A DNA stretch of 64,000 bases from JABDIP01 sp965227455 (GCA_965227455.1 OZ245752.1:5146001-5210000); one strand, 5' to 3'; numbered from the stretch's first letter, positions 17,172 through 26,235 are shown. The notes: generated by a model not told the origin, from the letters alone. Numbers and translations are program-made.

Positions 17172-18134
17172 TCACTCCTTGCGGAACAGGGTGCGGCCAT
17201 AGCTGACCGCGAAGCCCAGGCAGATGAAGAACAGCACCACGCCGACCGCGCTGCCGAATCCGATCCGGGTGCGCTCGATGCCGAAATTGTAGAGATAGGT
17301 GACGATGGTCTGGGTGGCGTTGGACGGCCCGCCGCGGGTCAGCGGCATCACTAGGTCGAACAGCTGCAGCGAGCCGAGGATGGCGAAGAAGGTCGACACC
17401 CGGATCGCCGGCATCAGCAGCGGAATGGTCACGTAGCGTGTGACCTGCCAGCGCGTCGCCCCGTCCATGCGCGCGGCGTCGACCAGGTCCGACGGGATGT
17501 TCTGGATGCCGGCGATATAGATCATCATGTGCCAGCCGAAATACTTCCACACCACCACGATCATGATGGCGTAGATCGCCCAGGTGCGGTCGGCCAGCAC
17601 GAAGGGCGCCTCCGCTCCCCAGACGCCCCAGATCGCGGAGACCAGCCCGAACTCGCCGTCATAGACGAAGCGCCAGATCAGCCCAGTGGCGACCTCGGCC
17701 AGGATGAAGGGCAGGAAGAAGATGGTGCGGAACAGGTACGCGCCCGCAAAGCGTTTGGCGACCAGCAGCGCCATGGCCAGCGCCAGTGGCAACTGCACCG
17801 CCAGCGACACGAGGATGATTCCGCCGGTATTCAGCAGGGCGCGGATGAAGGCCCTGTTGCCGGCCAGCCGCTCATAGTTCTGGATGCCGACCGGGTTGGC
17901 GAACTTGGTCGCCTCGCCATAGCCGTTCCACCGGAAGAAGCTCATCAGCCCGGCTTCGAAGATCGGCAGGATGACGAAGATGGTGAACAGCAGCAGGGCC
18001 GGCGGCAGGAACAGGATGATCGCGGTCACCCGGCCATTGTGGTTGGCCCGGGCGTAACGCTCCCTGAGTCTCAAAGACCGCGCCGCGCCCGCCAACTGCG
18101 CCGTTGCCGTTGCTGACCTGCTAATGCTGCTCAT
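17172..18134 (-). CDS. ABC sugar transporter permease (MalF-type)
   Basis: This 320-residue permease has a cytoplasmic N-terminal tail, a first helix ('AIILFLPPALLLFTIFVILP') and five more helices. The EAA loop reads 'DAARMDGATRWQVTRYVTIPLLMP'. It is the MalF-class half of a CUT1 importer with the MalG-type protein downstream and the binding protein upstream. No ATP-binding subunit is encoded beside them, so a shared MsmK/UgpC-like ATPase elsewhere probably powers the importer. Confidence 0.88.
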   Translation of the reverse strand: MSSISRSATATAQLAGAARSLRLRERYARANHNGRVTAIILFLPPALLLFTIFVILPIFEAGLMSFFRWNGYGEATKFANPVGIQNYERLAGNRAFIRALLNTGGIILVSLAVQLPLALAMALLVAKRFAGAYLFRTIFFLPFILAEVATGLIWRFVYDGEFGLVSAIWGVWGAEAPFVLADRTWAIYAIMIVVVWKYFGWHMMIYIAGIQNIPSDLVDAARMDGATRWQVTRYVTIPLLMPAIRVSTFFAILGSLQLFDLVMPLTRGGPSNATQTIVTYLYNFGIERTRIGFGSAVGVVLFFICLGFAVSYGRTLFRKE

Positions 18135-18154
18135 CGGGAGACGGGGTCCTCCGG

Positions 18155-18301
18155 CCAGCGCTGGAAGCCCTCACCCGGCTCGCCTTCGCTCGCCACCCTC
18201 TCCCAGGGGGAGAGGGAACCAACGGCCGCCGCTTCCAACCCTCTCCCGCCGGGAGAGGGTTGACTGCCGAAGGCAGGCCGGGTGAGGGCTTCGAGCGCTG
18301 G
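18155..18301. repeat. Intergenic inverted repeat, family 1 (divergent copy)
   Basis: About 25-base arms at 18155-18179 and 18277-18301 pair with one mismatch and enclose smaller CCCTCTCCC/GGGAGAGGG hairpins. It is a relative of the larger family seen at 23869, 56932, 59439 and 62785. Here it sits between the binding-protein gene and its permeases. Confidence 0.7.
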
Positions 18302-18315
18302 CCTCCGAGTTCGAC

Positions 18316-18347
18316 GCGACCCTCTCCCGAATTCGGAAGAGGGTCGC
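18316..18347. promoter_or_regulatory. Stable hairpin between binding-protein and permease genes
   Basis: Ten-base arms GCGACCCTCT (18316-18325) and AGAGGGTCGC (18338-18347) pair perfectly around a 12-base loop, starting 41 bases after the binding-protein stop. It has no T-run. By position it could stabilise the upstream part of the transcript so that binding protein exceeds permease, as described for malE-malF type operons; that role is inferred. Confidence 0.45.
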
Positions 18348-18388
18348 GCCGGTGGATGCTCGTGTAACGTCACACACCCAACTCCGGG

Positions 18389-19657
18389 TCAGAAGGTGGC
18401 GTCCTCGTAGGCCTGCTGGACCTGCTCGGCGGCCTCCTCGGGCGTGATCACACCCGAGGCGAGGTCCTGGGACACGTCGTTGACCACCCGTCCGACATCG
18501 GGGCCCAGCATCTGATCGTAGAAGATCTGGTGATACTGGGAGGCGGCGATATTGTCCGCCACGGCCTTGAAGAACGGGTTCTCGATGTCCGAGGACGCGC
18601 CCTGGGCGACCGGGATGAAGAAGCCTTCCCGGCCCATCATGCGCTGGTTCTCCTGGCTCAGGAAAAAGCGCATGAAATCCACCGCCTCGTCCGGCGCACC
18701 GGCGGAGAAAATCCAGCCATTGATGCCGCCCAGCGTGTCGGTCGGTCGTCCCGCCTGGTCTGGGATCTGCGGAAAATCGAACCAGCCCAGCTTGTCGTCG
18801 GCGATGCCTTCGCCGGAGACGGAGTTGGTCTTGGCGGTGTTGTAGTCCCAATTGCCCATCAGGTGCATGGCGGCATCGCCATTGCCGAACACGCCGGCCG
18901 CCTCCTGGTACTTGGCCGCCAGATAGCCGCGCTGGAACGGCTCCATCTCGGTCAGTTGCTGGAACAACTCGCCGGAGCGGACATAGACGTCGCTCTCGAA
19001 GCCGCCATTCTCGCCGGCCATGGCGGCGGCAAAGCCCTCCGCCCCGCCCAGGCGAATGGCCAGCAGGGTGTAGTAGAAATGCAGCGGCCATTTGTCGGCG
19101 CCGCCGGCGGCGATCGGGGTGATCCCGGCATCCTTGAAGGTCTGCACCGCGGCCAGCAGATCGTCCCATTCGACGATCTCGTCGGCGTTCACGCCGGCCT
19201 GCGCGAACAGATCCTTGTTGTACCAGAAGCCCACCTGGGAGACGAGCATCGGCGCCCCGTAGACCTCGCCCTCATAGGTGAAGGCGTTGACCGCCGCCGG
19301 GCTGAGGCTGGATTCCCAGTCGCCGCGCATATGGTCGGTGACGGTGCGCAGCACCCCGGCCTCGATCTGCGCCTGCAGCACGCCGCCGCCCCAGCTGTAG
19401 AAGATATGCGGCCGGTCGTCGGATTGCAGCAGGGTCGTCAGCTTGGTCTTGAAGGCCTCGTTTTCCAGGAACTGCATGTCGATGGTGACGTCGGGATGCT
19501 CGGCCTCATAGTCCCGCGCCAGCTGGGTCCAGGTCTCCAGGATCTGCGGGTTCTGCTCGATATGCAGCCAGCGGACCGTGGTCTCCGCCTGCGCTCCCAC
19601 CTGATACAGCGCTGCCGCCAGACCGGCGATCAGCGGCATGAACCAACGCTTTCTCAT
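18389..19657 (-). CDS. ABC sugar-binding protein (extracellular, family 1)
   Basis: This 422-residue solute-binding protein has a Sec signal (MRKRWFMPLIAGLAAALYQ, cleavage near 'GAQAE'). Family-1 landmarks include 'IEQNPQILETWTQLARDYEAEHPDV', 'YGAPMLVSQVGFWYNKDLF' and 'MHLMGNWDYNTAK'. It delivers a sugar, probably a disaccharide or other glycoside given the neighbouring ThuA/ThuB-like enzymes and GH1, to the MalF/MalG-type permeases. GGGAGGGAG precedes the ATG at 19657. It is transcribed first in its operon and is divergent from a ROK regulator. The ligand is not readable from sequence. Confidence 0.87.
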   Translation of the reverse strand: MRKRWFMPLIAGLAAALYQVGAQAETTVRWLHIEQNPQILETWTQLARDYEAEHPDVTIDMQFLENEAFKTKLTTLLQSDDRPHIFYSWGGGVLQAQIEAGVLRTVTDHMRGDWESSLSPAAVNAFTYEGEVYGAPMLVSQVGFWYNKDLFAQAGVNADEIVEWDDLLAAVQTFKDAGITPIAAGGADKWPLHFYYTLLAIRLGGAEGFAAAMAGENGGFESDVYVRSGELFQQLTEMEPFQRGYLAAKYQEAAGVFGNGDAAMHLMGNWDYNTAKTNSVSGEGIADDKLGWFDFPQIPDQAGRPTDTLGGINGWIFSAGAPDEAVDFMRFFLSQENQRMMGREGFFIPVAQGASSDIENPFFKAVADNIAASQYHQIFYDQMLGPDVGRVVNDVSQDLASGVITPEEAAEQVQQAYEDATF

Positions 19658-19899
19658 CGCTCCCTCCCAACTTCCTTGATTTTTAATTTGCAATCCAAAC
19701 AAAATGGTCGGATAGAATCCGAGGGGTTGTCAAGCCCCTCGCAAGCGGATGTTCCAAACCGCAGCGCACGGGCGAAGATTTGGCATGAGGCCGGCAGGAT
19801 GGTCCGTCGGGAGGTCAGGATTTTGTGTCAACACGCTGAATTAATTCCGATGCCCTCTGGGGCGCCTGCGGGCGCAGTCTGAGGCGGAGCGGAAGACCG
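19658..19899. promoter_or_regulatory. Divergent control region between sugar-binding protein and ROK regulator
   Basis: This 242-base region contains an AT-rich block just upstream of the binding-protein start (19679-19705). A GAGGGG/CCCCTC dyad lies at 19721-19740, and GTGTCAACAC lies near 19826-19835. ROK regulators of the NagC/XylR type bind AT-rich dyads, so 19679-19705 is the best operator candidate. No perfect operator can be named. Confidence 0.35.
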
Positions 19900-21150
19900 G
19901 TGTTCAAGACCGCCGATCCGGAGTTGATGCGCGCCATCAACCGGCGCCTGGTGCTGGATGCCATCCGCGAGCATGGCAGCGTGTCGCGAGTCGAACTGGC
20001 CGACCAGATCCAACTCAGCCGGGCGACCATCTCCGCCATCACCGGCGCGCTGATCGACGAGAACCTGATCCATACCCGCCACGTCCAGGTCCCCAATGGC
20101 GGCCCGCGCGGCCGGCCCCGGGTGATGCTGGAGCTCAACCCCGATGCCACCTATGTGGTCGGGGTCAAGCTGGCGGCACACCAGATCAGCGTCGCCGTGA
20201 CCGATTTCAAGGCGGATGTGGTGCATTCGGTAACCCTGCCGATCCGGGTCGCCCGCCAGTCGGTGGCCGTGGTCGCTGATGTCATCGAGGACGGCGTGCG
20301 GCGCTGCGTCGCCGATGCGGGGCTCGCCATGGACCGCATCAGCGGCGTCGGGATCGGTCTGCCCGGGATCATCGAGAGCCGGGCCGGGCTCTGCCATCGC
20401 ACGCCGATCCTGGGCGACGAGCCGATCGCCTTCGGCCGGCTGATGGTCGACCGTCTGGGCATCCCCGTCACCCTGGAGAACGACGCCAATCTGGTGACTC
20501 TGGCCGAGCATTGGTTCGGCCATGGCCGCGGCCTGGACACCTTTGCCGTGGTGACGGTGGAGCAGACGGTGAGTCTCGGCCTGATGGTCGGCGGCGAGCT
20601 CTATCGCGGCGCCAACGGCATCGGCCCGGAATTCGGCCACCTGACCGTCGATCCGGTCGGCCGTCCCTGTACCTGCGGCAAGTCCGGCTGCGTCGACGCC
20701 TACGCTTCGGAGGCGGCGATCCACCGCCAGGCGCGCGAGATCGTAGAGCTGGACGGGCCGACCGACGATCTGCCGACCCCGGCCACCATGCGGCGTATCG
20801 CGGAGCTGGCGCGGCAAGGCAATGACGACCTGATCGAGCTCTATCGCGAGGCCGGCATCAGCCTCGGTCGCGCCACGGCGCTGATTGTGAACATGCTGAA
20901 CCCGGCCAAAATCATCCTGTCCGGCGAGGGCCTGCTGGCCGCGGACCTGATGAAGGACGCAATCCTGTCCAGCGTCGAGGAAGGCCTGAGCGCCGCGCCG
21001 CATCGGACCGAGATCATCTTCCACGAGTGGACCGACGAGGTCTGGGCCCGGGGTGCCGCCTGCCTCGTCCTGCGCAAGCTCTACGAAACGCCGCTGGCCT
21101 CGAGCCAGCCACAGGAATCGAAGGAGGAGAAGGCGGCATGGAGCAACTGA
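19900..21150 (+). CDS. ROK-family transcriptional regulator (NagC/XylR type)
   Basis: This 416-residue ROK repressor has an N-terminal winged helix-turn-helix (residues ~8-60; 'REHGSVSRVELADQIQLSRATIS'), then a ROK sugar-kinase-like fold with 'GVGIGLPGIIE', 'LENDANLVTLAEHWFG' and the zinc motif CTCGKSGC. It starts with GTG at 19900 after an AGCGGAAG site. It is divergent from the ABC importer and runs into the epimerase/ThuB/ThuA genes, 40 bases before the next start. It probably senses the imported sugar and controls both directions. Confidence 0.87.
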   Translation: MFKTADPELMRAINRRLVLDAIREHGSVSRVELADQIQLSRATISAITGALIDENLIHTRHVQVPNGGPRGRPRVMLELNPDATYVVGVKLAAHQISVAVTDFKADVVHSVTLPIRVARQSVAVVADVIEDGVRRCVADAGLAMDRISGVGIGLPGIIESRAGLCHRTPILGDEPIAFGRLMVDRLGIPVTLENDANLVTLAEHWFGHGRGLDTFAVVTVEQTVSLGLMVGGELYRGANGIGPEFGHLTVDPVGRPCTCGKSGCVDAYASEAAIHRQAREIVELDGPTDDLPTPATMRRIAELARQGNDDLIELYREAGISLGRATALIVNMLNPAKIILSGEGLLAADLMKDAILSSVEEGLSAAPHRTEIIFHEWTDEVWARGAACLVLRKLYETPLASSQPQESKEEKAAWSN

Positions 21151-21190
21151 CTCACCGTCACGCGGCTGCCGTCCACAGAAGGAAAGGCGC

Positions 21191-22060
21191 ATGAAGAAGA
21201 TCGTCGTCACCGGCGGCAGCGGCGGGGCCGGGCGCTTCGTGGTCCGCGACCTGCTCGACCACGGCTACGAGGTCCGCAATCTGGACATCGTTCCGCCCGG
21301 CACGGAGGACTGCCCCTACGTCCATGTCGACATGACCGATTACGGCGCCGTCTTCGCCGCATTCCACGGCTACGACGCGGTCGTTCATCTGGCGGCCAAT
21401 CCGCAGCCGGATTTCGACTTCGTAACCGGCGCGGACCGCTTCAAGGGCAACACCGTCTCGACCTACAACGCCTTCCAGGCCGCCGTGGCGCTGGGCATGG
21501 AGCGGGTCGTCTGGGCCTCCAGCGAGACGGCGTTGGGCTTCCCCTTCGAAAACGTGCGACCCGACAGCGTGCCCGTCGACGAGACCCATGCGCCGAAGCC
21601 CCAGAACAGCTACGCCCTCTCCAAGGTGGTCTGCGAGCAGCTGGCCGAGCACATGAACCGGCTCTATGGCATGCCCTTCGTTGGGCTGCGCTTCTCGAAT
21701 ATCCTGTTCGAGGACCCGGATCATCCGGCGAGCTACGCCAATATCCCTGGCTATTGGGAAGACATACAGAGCCGCCGGTTCAACCTTTGGAGCTATGTCG
21801 ATGCCCGCGACGTGGCGCAGAGCGTTCGGCTGTCGCTGGAATGCGGCAACGCCGACGCGGATGTCTTCATCATCGCGGCGGCCGACAGCATCATGACCCA
21901 GAGCAATCGCGAATTGATCGACGCGGTCTTTCCAGGCGTGCCGATATCGGCCGAGCTCGGCAACCACGAGACCATGATCAGCATCGACAAGGCCCGGCGC
22001 GTGCTCGGCTATCAACCGGCCCATTCCTGGCGGACGGTCCTGGATCGACCGTCGGGATGA
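21191..22060 (+). CDS. NAD-dependent epimerase/dehydratase-family oxidoreductase (extended SDR)
   Basis: This 289-residue extended SDR has the nucleotide loop 'VVTGGSGGAGRFVV' at the N-terminus, 'VHLAANPQPDFDF', an active-site Ser in 'VWASSETALGF' and Tyr-Lys in 'NSYALSKVVCEQ'. Such proteins act on nucleotide sugars or free sugar acids, and uronate dehydrogenases look similar. It lies between the ROK regulator and a Gfo/Idh/MocA gene (31-base gap), so it probably works on the same sugar. The exact reaction is open. Confidence 0.8.
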   Translation: MKKIVVTGGSGGAGRFVVRDLLDHGYEVRNLDIVPPGTEDCPYVHVDMTDYGAVFAAFHGYDAVVHLAANPQPDFDFVTGADRFKGNTVSTYNAFQAAVALGMERVVWASSETALGFPFENVRPDSVPVDETHAPKPQNSYALSKVVCEQLAEHMNRLYGMPFVGLRFSNILFEDPDHPASYANIPGYWEDIQSRRFNLWSYVDARDVAQSVRLSLECGNADADVFIIAAADSIMTQSNRELIDAVFPGVPISAELGNHETMISIDKARRVLGYQPAHSWRTVLDRPSG

Positions 22061-22091
22061 TCGGTGCACAGTCAGGCAGGGAGGCTCGAAC

Positions 22092-23192
22092 ATGGAGCCA
22101 TTGACCATAGGCATCATCGGCTGCGGCAATATCTGCGGCGCCTACCTGAAGGCCGCGCCGGGCTTCGAGGCGCTTCGCATCAAGGCGATCGCCGACATCA
22201 ATCCGGCGGCGGCCGAGGCGCGCGGCAACGAGTTCGGTGTGCCGGCGGTCGAAGTTGACGCGCTGCTGGGCGATGCGGAGATCGAGGCGGTCGTCAATCT
22301 GACCACGCCGCAATCCCATGTGCCGGTGGCGTTGCAGACCCTGGCCGCCGGCAAGCACGCCTATTCGGAAAAGCCCTTGGCGGTTTCGACCGAGGAGGCC
22401 GGGCAGCTGCGGGACGCCGCCGGCGCGCTCAGGGTCGGCTGCGCGCCCGACACGTTCCTCGGCGGCGGCCAGCAGACGGCGCGAAAGCTGCTGGACGACG
22501 GCGCCATCGGTCAGCCGCTTTCGGGCACCGCCTTCATGATGCTGCGCGGCCATGAACGCTGGCATCCCAACCCGGACTTCTACTACCAGCCGGGCGGCGG
22601 GCCGATGCTCGACATGGGGCCGTACTACCTGACGGCGCTGGTCAATCTGCTGGGGCCGGTGCGCCGCGTGGCCAGCCTGACCGCGGCCGGCCTGTCCTCG
22701 CGGCAGATCGCCAAGGGTCCTCGCGCGGGCGAGACGATTCCGGTCGACACCGACACCCATATCTCCGGCCTGGCGGAGTTCCACAATGGCGCCATCATCA
22801 CCATCGTCACCAGCTTCGATGTCTGGCGCCACGACCACACGCCGCTGGAACTCTATGGCGAAGAGGGCTCGCTGCGCATTCCCGATCCGAACACCTTCGG
22901 CGGCCCGGTGCACCTGTCCCGTGCCGGCGGCGATTGGGAGGAGGTGGCGCTGACCCACGGCTTTGGTGACGGCAACTATCGCAGCATCGGAGTCGCCGAT
23001 CTGGCGCATGCGGTTCGCGCCGGACGGCCGCATCGGGCAAGCATGGAACTGGCCTATCACGTGCTCGAGGTGATGGAAGGGTTCTTGAAATCGTCGCACG
23101 CAGGCCGCTTCATAGAGATCGAAAGTCGCTGCGAGCGCCCGGCGGCGCTGCCGACCGACTTGGCGCCGGGCCGGCTCGACGACGGGTCGTAG
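22092..23192 (+). CDS. Gfo/Idh/MocA-family oxidoreductase (ThuB-like)
   Basis: This 366-residue dehydrogenase has an N-terminal Rossmann domain ('IGIIGCGNICGAYLK') and the catalytic motif 'YSEKPLAV' with Lys. Its C-terminal beta-sheet domain includes 'GGGPMLDMGPYYLTALVNLLG' with the conserved Asp-His-type region. It is followed after 15 bases by a ThuA-like gene, the same pairing as thuB-thuA of rhizobial trehalose catabolism, where 3-keto sugars are formed. It probably oxidises a hydroxyl of a sugar, perhaps at C3; that position is inferred from the ThuB comparison. Confidence 0.85.
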   Translation: MEPLTIGIIGCGNICGAYLKAAPGFEALRIKAIADINPAAAEARGNEFGVPAVEVDALLGDAEIEAVVNLTTPQSHVPVALQTLAAGKHAYSEKPLAVSTEEAGQLRDAAGALRVGCAPDTFLGGGQQTARKLLDDGAIGQPLSGTAFMMLRGHERWHPNPDFYYQPGGGPMLDMGPYYLTALVNLLGPVRRVASLTAAGLSSRQIAKGPRAGETIPVDTDTHISGLAEFHNGAIITIVTSFDVWRHDHTPLELYGEEGSLRIPDPNTFGGPVHLSRAGGDWEEVALTHGFGDGNYRSIGVADLAHAVRAGRPHRASMELAYHVLEVMEGFLKSSHAGRFIEIESRCERPAALPTDLAPGRLDDGS

Positions 23193-23207
23193 TAGAGGGC
23201 GTGCGGG

Positions 23208-23849
23208 ATGAAGGAAGCATTGATCGTTTGGGGCGGCTGGGATGGCCATACGCCCGAGCAGGGCGCGCATATCGTCGCCGGCATGCTTAAGGAGCATGAT
23301 TTCGAGGTCTATATCGAGAACACCACCGAGGCCTTCGCCGACCCGGTCCTCAAGGACCTTGACCTGATCGTGCCGATCTACACCATGTCGACCATCGAGC
23401 GGGAGGAGCTCACCAATCTCTGTGCGGCTGTGGAGTCCGGCGTCGGGCTGGGCGGCTTTCACGGCGGTATGTGCGACGCCTTCCGCAACGAGGTCGAGTA
23501 CCAGTTCATGACCGGCGGCCAATGGGTGGCGCATCCCGGCAACATCATCGACTACACGGTAAACATCACCCGCGACGACGATCCGATCGTCAACGGGATC
23601 GGCGATTTCCCCTACCGCTCCGAGCAGTATTACATGCATGTCGACCCCAGCAACGAGGTGCTGGCGACGACCCGCTTTTCCGGCGAGCACTGCCCCTGGA
23701 TCGAGGGTGTGGAGATCCCGGTGGTCTGGAAACGCCACCACGGCAAGGGCCGCGTCTTCTACAGCGCGCTCGGCCACGTCGCCGACGAGTTCCAGGTCCC
23801 CCAGATGAAGGAAATCCTGAAACGCGGGCTGCTCTGGGCGGCGCGGTAG
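23208..23849 (+). CDS. ThuA-like (trehalose utilisation) domain protein
   Basis: This 213-residue ThuA-family protein has a class I glutamine-amidotransferase-like fold lacking the usual Cys: 'ALIVWGGWDGHTPEQGAHIV', 'GVGLGGFHGGMCDAF', 'EQYYMHVDPS', 'PVVWKRHHGKGRVFYSALGH'. In Sinorhizobium, ThuA acts with ThuB on trehalose and related disaccharides through 3-keto intermediates. Here it directly follows a ThuB-like gene, which supports the same role. A weak GAGGGCGTGCGGG precedes the ATG. Confidence 0.85.
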   Translation: MKEALIVWGGWDGHTPEQGAHIVAGMLKEHDFEVYIENTTEAFADPVLKDLDLIVPIYTMSTIEREELTNLCAAVESGVGLGGFHGGMCDAFRNEVEYQFMTGGQWVAHPGNIIDYTVNITRDDDPIVNGIGDFPYRSEQYYMHVDPSNEVLATTRFSGEHCPWIEGVEIPVVWKRHHGKGRVFYSALGHVADEFQVPQMKEILKRGLLWAAR

Positions 23850-23868
23850 GCCGAACCAACAATCCATA

Positions 23869-24010
23869 CCCCCTCACCCTCCCACGGCTTCGCCGCGGGC
23901 CCCTCCCTCTCCCGCAAGGGGAGAGGGCATCAGTGAGCGCTGGCGGAAAACCCCTCTCCGCTTGCGGGAGAGGGAGGGACCCGACGCGAAGCGTTGGGAG
24001 GGTGAGGGGG
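23869..24010. repeat. Intergenic inverted repeat, family 1
   Basis: Outer arms CCCCCTCACCCTCCC and GGGAGGGTGAGGGGG enclose CCCTCTCCCGC/GCGGGAGAGGG stems around a ~40-base variable centre. Near-identical units lie at 56932-57055, 59439-59580 and 62785-62930. It separates two convergent operons and may help end transcription. Confidence 0.8.
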
Positions 24011-24056
24011 CTATGAAAGACCCATCACCAATCGGCATTGAGAACGCCTGATTGCG

Positions 24057-25184
24057 TCAGCCCGCTCCGGCCATCGGTTCCGGCCGCTTGCAGGTGCTTT
24101 CGATGGCGATGCGGCGGCCCTCTTTGGAGGATCGCTGCAGGGCCTCCAGCACCTCCAGTACGTGATAGGCCAGTTGGCCGCTGGCCCGGTGCGGCCGGCC
24201 GTCGCGGATCGCCTCGGCGATGTCGACCACGCCGATGATGCGGTAATTGGCGACCGATGCGCCGGAGCCGCTGACCAGGTTCGGCGTGGCATAGTCGAAG
24301 CCGTCTGGCTCCAGCGTGTCGATCGTGTTGCCGTCCTTGGTCAGCCGTGTCGCCCCGCCGAAGAAGTTCGGGTCGGGCATCTGCATGGAGCCCTCGGTGC
24401 CGAACAGTTCCAGGCGATAGCGATCGAACGGCCAGACATCCCAGGTCGCGGTCAGCGAGATGACGGCGCCGCCGGCGAATTCCAGCGCACCCTCCACATG
24501 GGTCGGCACCTCAACCGCGATGCGTTCGCCATGCCGCGGTTCGCTGGTGACGATCCGTTCCTCGAAGCCCTTGGTCGCATGGGCGATCACCGCTGAGACC
24601 GGGCCCAGCAAATTGACCATGGCGGTCAGGTAGTAGGGGCCGATATCGAGCAGCGGCCCGCCGCCCGCCTTGAAGAAGAAGCTGGGGTTGGGGTGCCAAT
24701 GCTCCATGCCGTGGGACAGGAAGCGCACGGACCCGCCGATGGGTCGCCCGATGGCGCCGTCATCGACCAGCCTGCGCGCCTGCTGATGGCCGCCGCCGAG
24801 GAACGTGTCCGGTGCGCAGCCGACCCGGAGCCCGGCTGCGTTGGCCGTGTCCAGCAGCTCCTGAGCCTCGGCTGCCGTCGCCGTCAGCGGCTTCTCCGAA
24901 TAGAGGTGCTTGCCGGCGGCCAGCACCTGCCGGCCGACCTCGGCATGGGCCAGGGGCGGGGTCAGGTTGATGACCAGGGCGATCTCCGGGTCCGCCAGCA
25001 GCGCCTCGGGCGTCATGGCCTCTACGCCGTATTCCGCCGCCGCCCCTTCGGCTCGTTCGGCATCCGCATCGGCGCAGGCCTTCAGACGGATCGCGTCGAA
25101 CTCCGGCGCCCGCTGCAGATAGGTGCCGCTTATGTTGCCGCAGCCGATCAGGCCGATGGTGATCGGATCATGTCCGGCGGTCAC
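24057..25184 (-). CDS. Gfo/Idh/MocA-family oxidoreductase
   Basis: This 375-residue dehydrogenase is clearly paralogous to the one at 22092: 'IGLIGCGNISGTYLQRAPEF', 'YSEKPLTATAAEAQELLDTA', 'VGCAPDTFLGGGHQQARRL', 'GGGPLLDIGPYYLTAMVNLLG' recur almost word for word. Its start overlaps the stop of the isomerase gene by four bases (ATGA), so the two are translationally coupled. A pair of such enzymes facing each other suggests two related sugar oxidations, or forward and reverse steps at one carbon. Confidence 0.86.
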   Translation of the reverse strand: MTAGHDPITIGLIGCGNISGTYLQRAPEFDAIRLKACADADAERAEGAAAEYGVEAMTPEALLADPEIALVINLTPPLAHAEVGRQVLAAGKHLYSEKPLTATAAEAQELLDTANAAGLRVGCAPDTFLGGGHQQARRLVDDGAIGRPIGGSVRFLSHGMEHWHPNPSFFFKAGGGPLLDIGPYYLTAMVNLLGPVSAVIAHATKGFEERIVTSEPRHGERIAVEVPTHVEGALEFAGGAVISLTATWDVWPFDRYRLELFGTEGSMQMPDPNFFGGATRLTKDGNTIDTLEPDGFDYATPNLVSGSGASVANYRIIGVVDIAEAIRDGRPHRASGQLAYHVLEVLEALQRSSKEGRRIAIESTCKRPEPMAGAG

Positions 25185-25963
25185 GCGACCGTCTCCTTGG
25201 CCAGAAGGTTCATGGCCGCAAAGCTGCGGCGGGCGAATCGGGCGCCGTCGGACGGGTTGTCGTGTTCAGCCACCATCAGCCGGGCGGAGGTGCCGCTGCA
25301 CTGACGCCATAGCGCCGCCCAGTCGATGGTGCCGTGGCCGACATCGGCCCAGCCATCCTCATCCTCGGCCTCTCCGGCCGGGGCGATGTCCTTTACATGG
25401 ACGCTGGCCAGCCGGTCGCCGAAGCGGTCGAGCAGCGCGGCCGGGTCCTGGTCGCCGCGGATCACCCAGGCCAGGTCCGCCTGCCAGCGCAACCCGCCTG
25501 CCGCGCCGGCGTCCAGAAGCGCCGCCAGCGGCAGGGCGCCGTCGGCCAGGGGGCGCATCTCCCAATCGTGGTTGTGATAGGCCAGGGTCAGGCCGGCATC
25601 GGCCATGCGTGCCGCCATGCCGCCGAGCTCCGCCCCCAGAGCCCGCCAGCCCTCGGCATCCAGCTCCCGCTGATCCGGCGGCATCGCCGGCATGGCCAGC
25701 AGGGAAAGCCCCACGGTCTTGGCCGCCGACACTGTTTCGTCGAAGCGGTCCCGCAGCGCGTCCATCGATACATGGCCGGACATGGCGGCCAGCCCACGCG
25801 CATCCAGCAGGGCGCGGGTCTGTGCCGCATCGGTGAGGTGGCTGCCGATGGTCTCCACGATCCGGAATCCGTTGTCGCGGGCGACGTCGAGCTGCACCGG
25901 CAAGCCGCCTATGTGGCGCAGGCTGTAGAGCTGCAGCGAGAGCAGCCAGGGCGAGGAGGTCAT
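25181..25963 (-). CDS. Sugar phosphate isomerase/epimerase-family (xylose-isomerase-like TIM barrel) protein
   Basis: This 260-residue TIM-barrel protein of the AP-endonuclease-2/IolE/YcjR superfamily has 'LSLQLYSLRHIG' at the first strand, 'TLAYHNHDWEM' with a probable metal-binding His, 'LRWQADLAWVIRG', and 'LASVHVKDIAPAGE'. Members isomerise or epimerise sugars, and some cleave 3-keto-glycosides. The link to two Gfo/Idh/MocA dehydrogenases makes a keto-sugar substrate plausible. The start at 25963 fits the family; the longer reading to 26077 adds low-complexity sequence. It is divergent from the GH1 gene across a region with a LacI-type operator. Confidence 0.82.
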   Translation of the reverse strand: MTSSPWLLSLQLYSLRHIGGLPVQLDVARDNGFRIVETIGSHLTDAAQTRALLDARGLAAMSGHVSMDALRDRFDETVSAAKTVGLSLLAMPAMPPDQRELDAEGWRALGAELGGMAARMADAGLTLAYHNHDWEMRPLADGALPLAALLDAGAAGGLRWQADLAWVIRGDQDPAALLDRFGDRLASVHVKDIAPAGEAEDEDGWADVGHGTIDWAALWRQCSGTSARLMVAEHDNPSDGARFARRSFAAMNLLAKETVA

Positions 25964-26095
25964 TCGGGTCTCCGGGTCTTCGGGATAGCAGCGGGGAGGT
26001 CGGCGCGAGCGCCCCGCTTGTTCGGTAATCGGGCGATGGTGCTGCGTAGTATCGCCTCTTCCGGGCCGTATCGCCACGGTCTTCGCAAGGCGATG

Positions 26096-26111
26096 ATCGT
26101 AACGTTACGAT
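26096..26111. promoter_or_regulatory. LacI-type operator (perfect 16-bp palindrome)
   Basis: ATCGTAACGTTACGAT is perfectly symmetric about a central CG, the usual form of a LacI-family operator. It lies in the 272-base divergent region between the isomerase/Idh operon and the GH1-LacI operon. A looser dyad TTGAA-ACG-TTCAA follows at 26177-26189 with the same AACGTT core. The LacI gene at 27593 is the obvious candidate to bind it and so control both directions. Confidence 0.7.
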
Positions 26112-26235
26112 AACGAGCGATCTTTGCGCTATGCAAGAGAAATATGACTGTGGTAAGCCACCGTCCATCGGTGTGATTGAAACGTTCAAATCCGCGCCGG
26201 ACCGTACGGATTTCCGGCGACGAAGGGACACGGCG

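Noticed and set aside
16330..17550. Longer start for the MalG-type permease gene
   Set aside because: The extra residues run through the MalF-type gene in another frame; AAGGAG at 17166 and family length support the shorter form.
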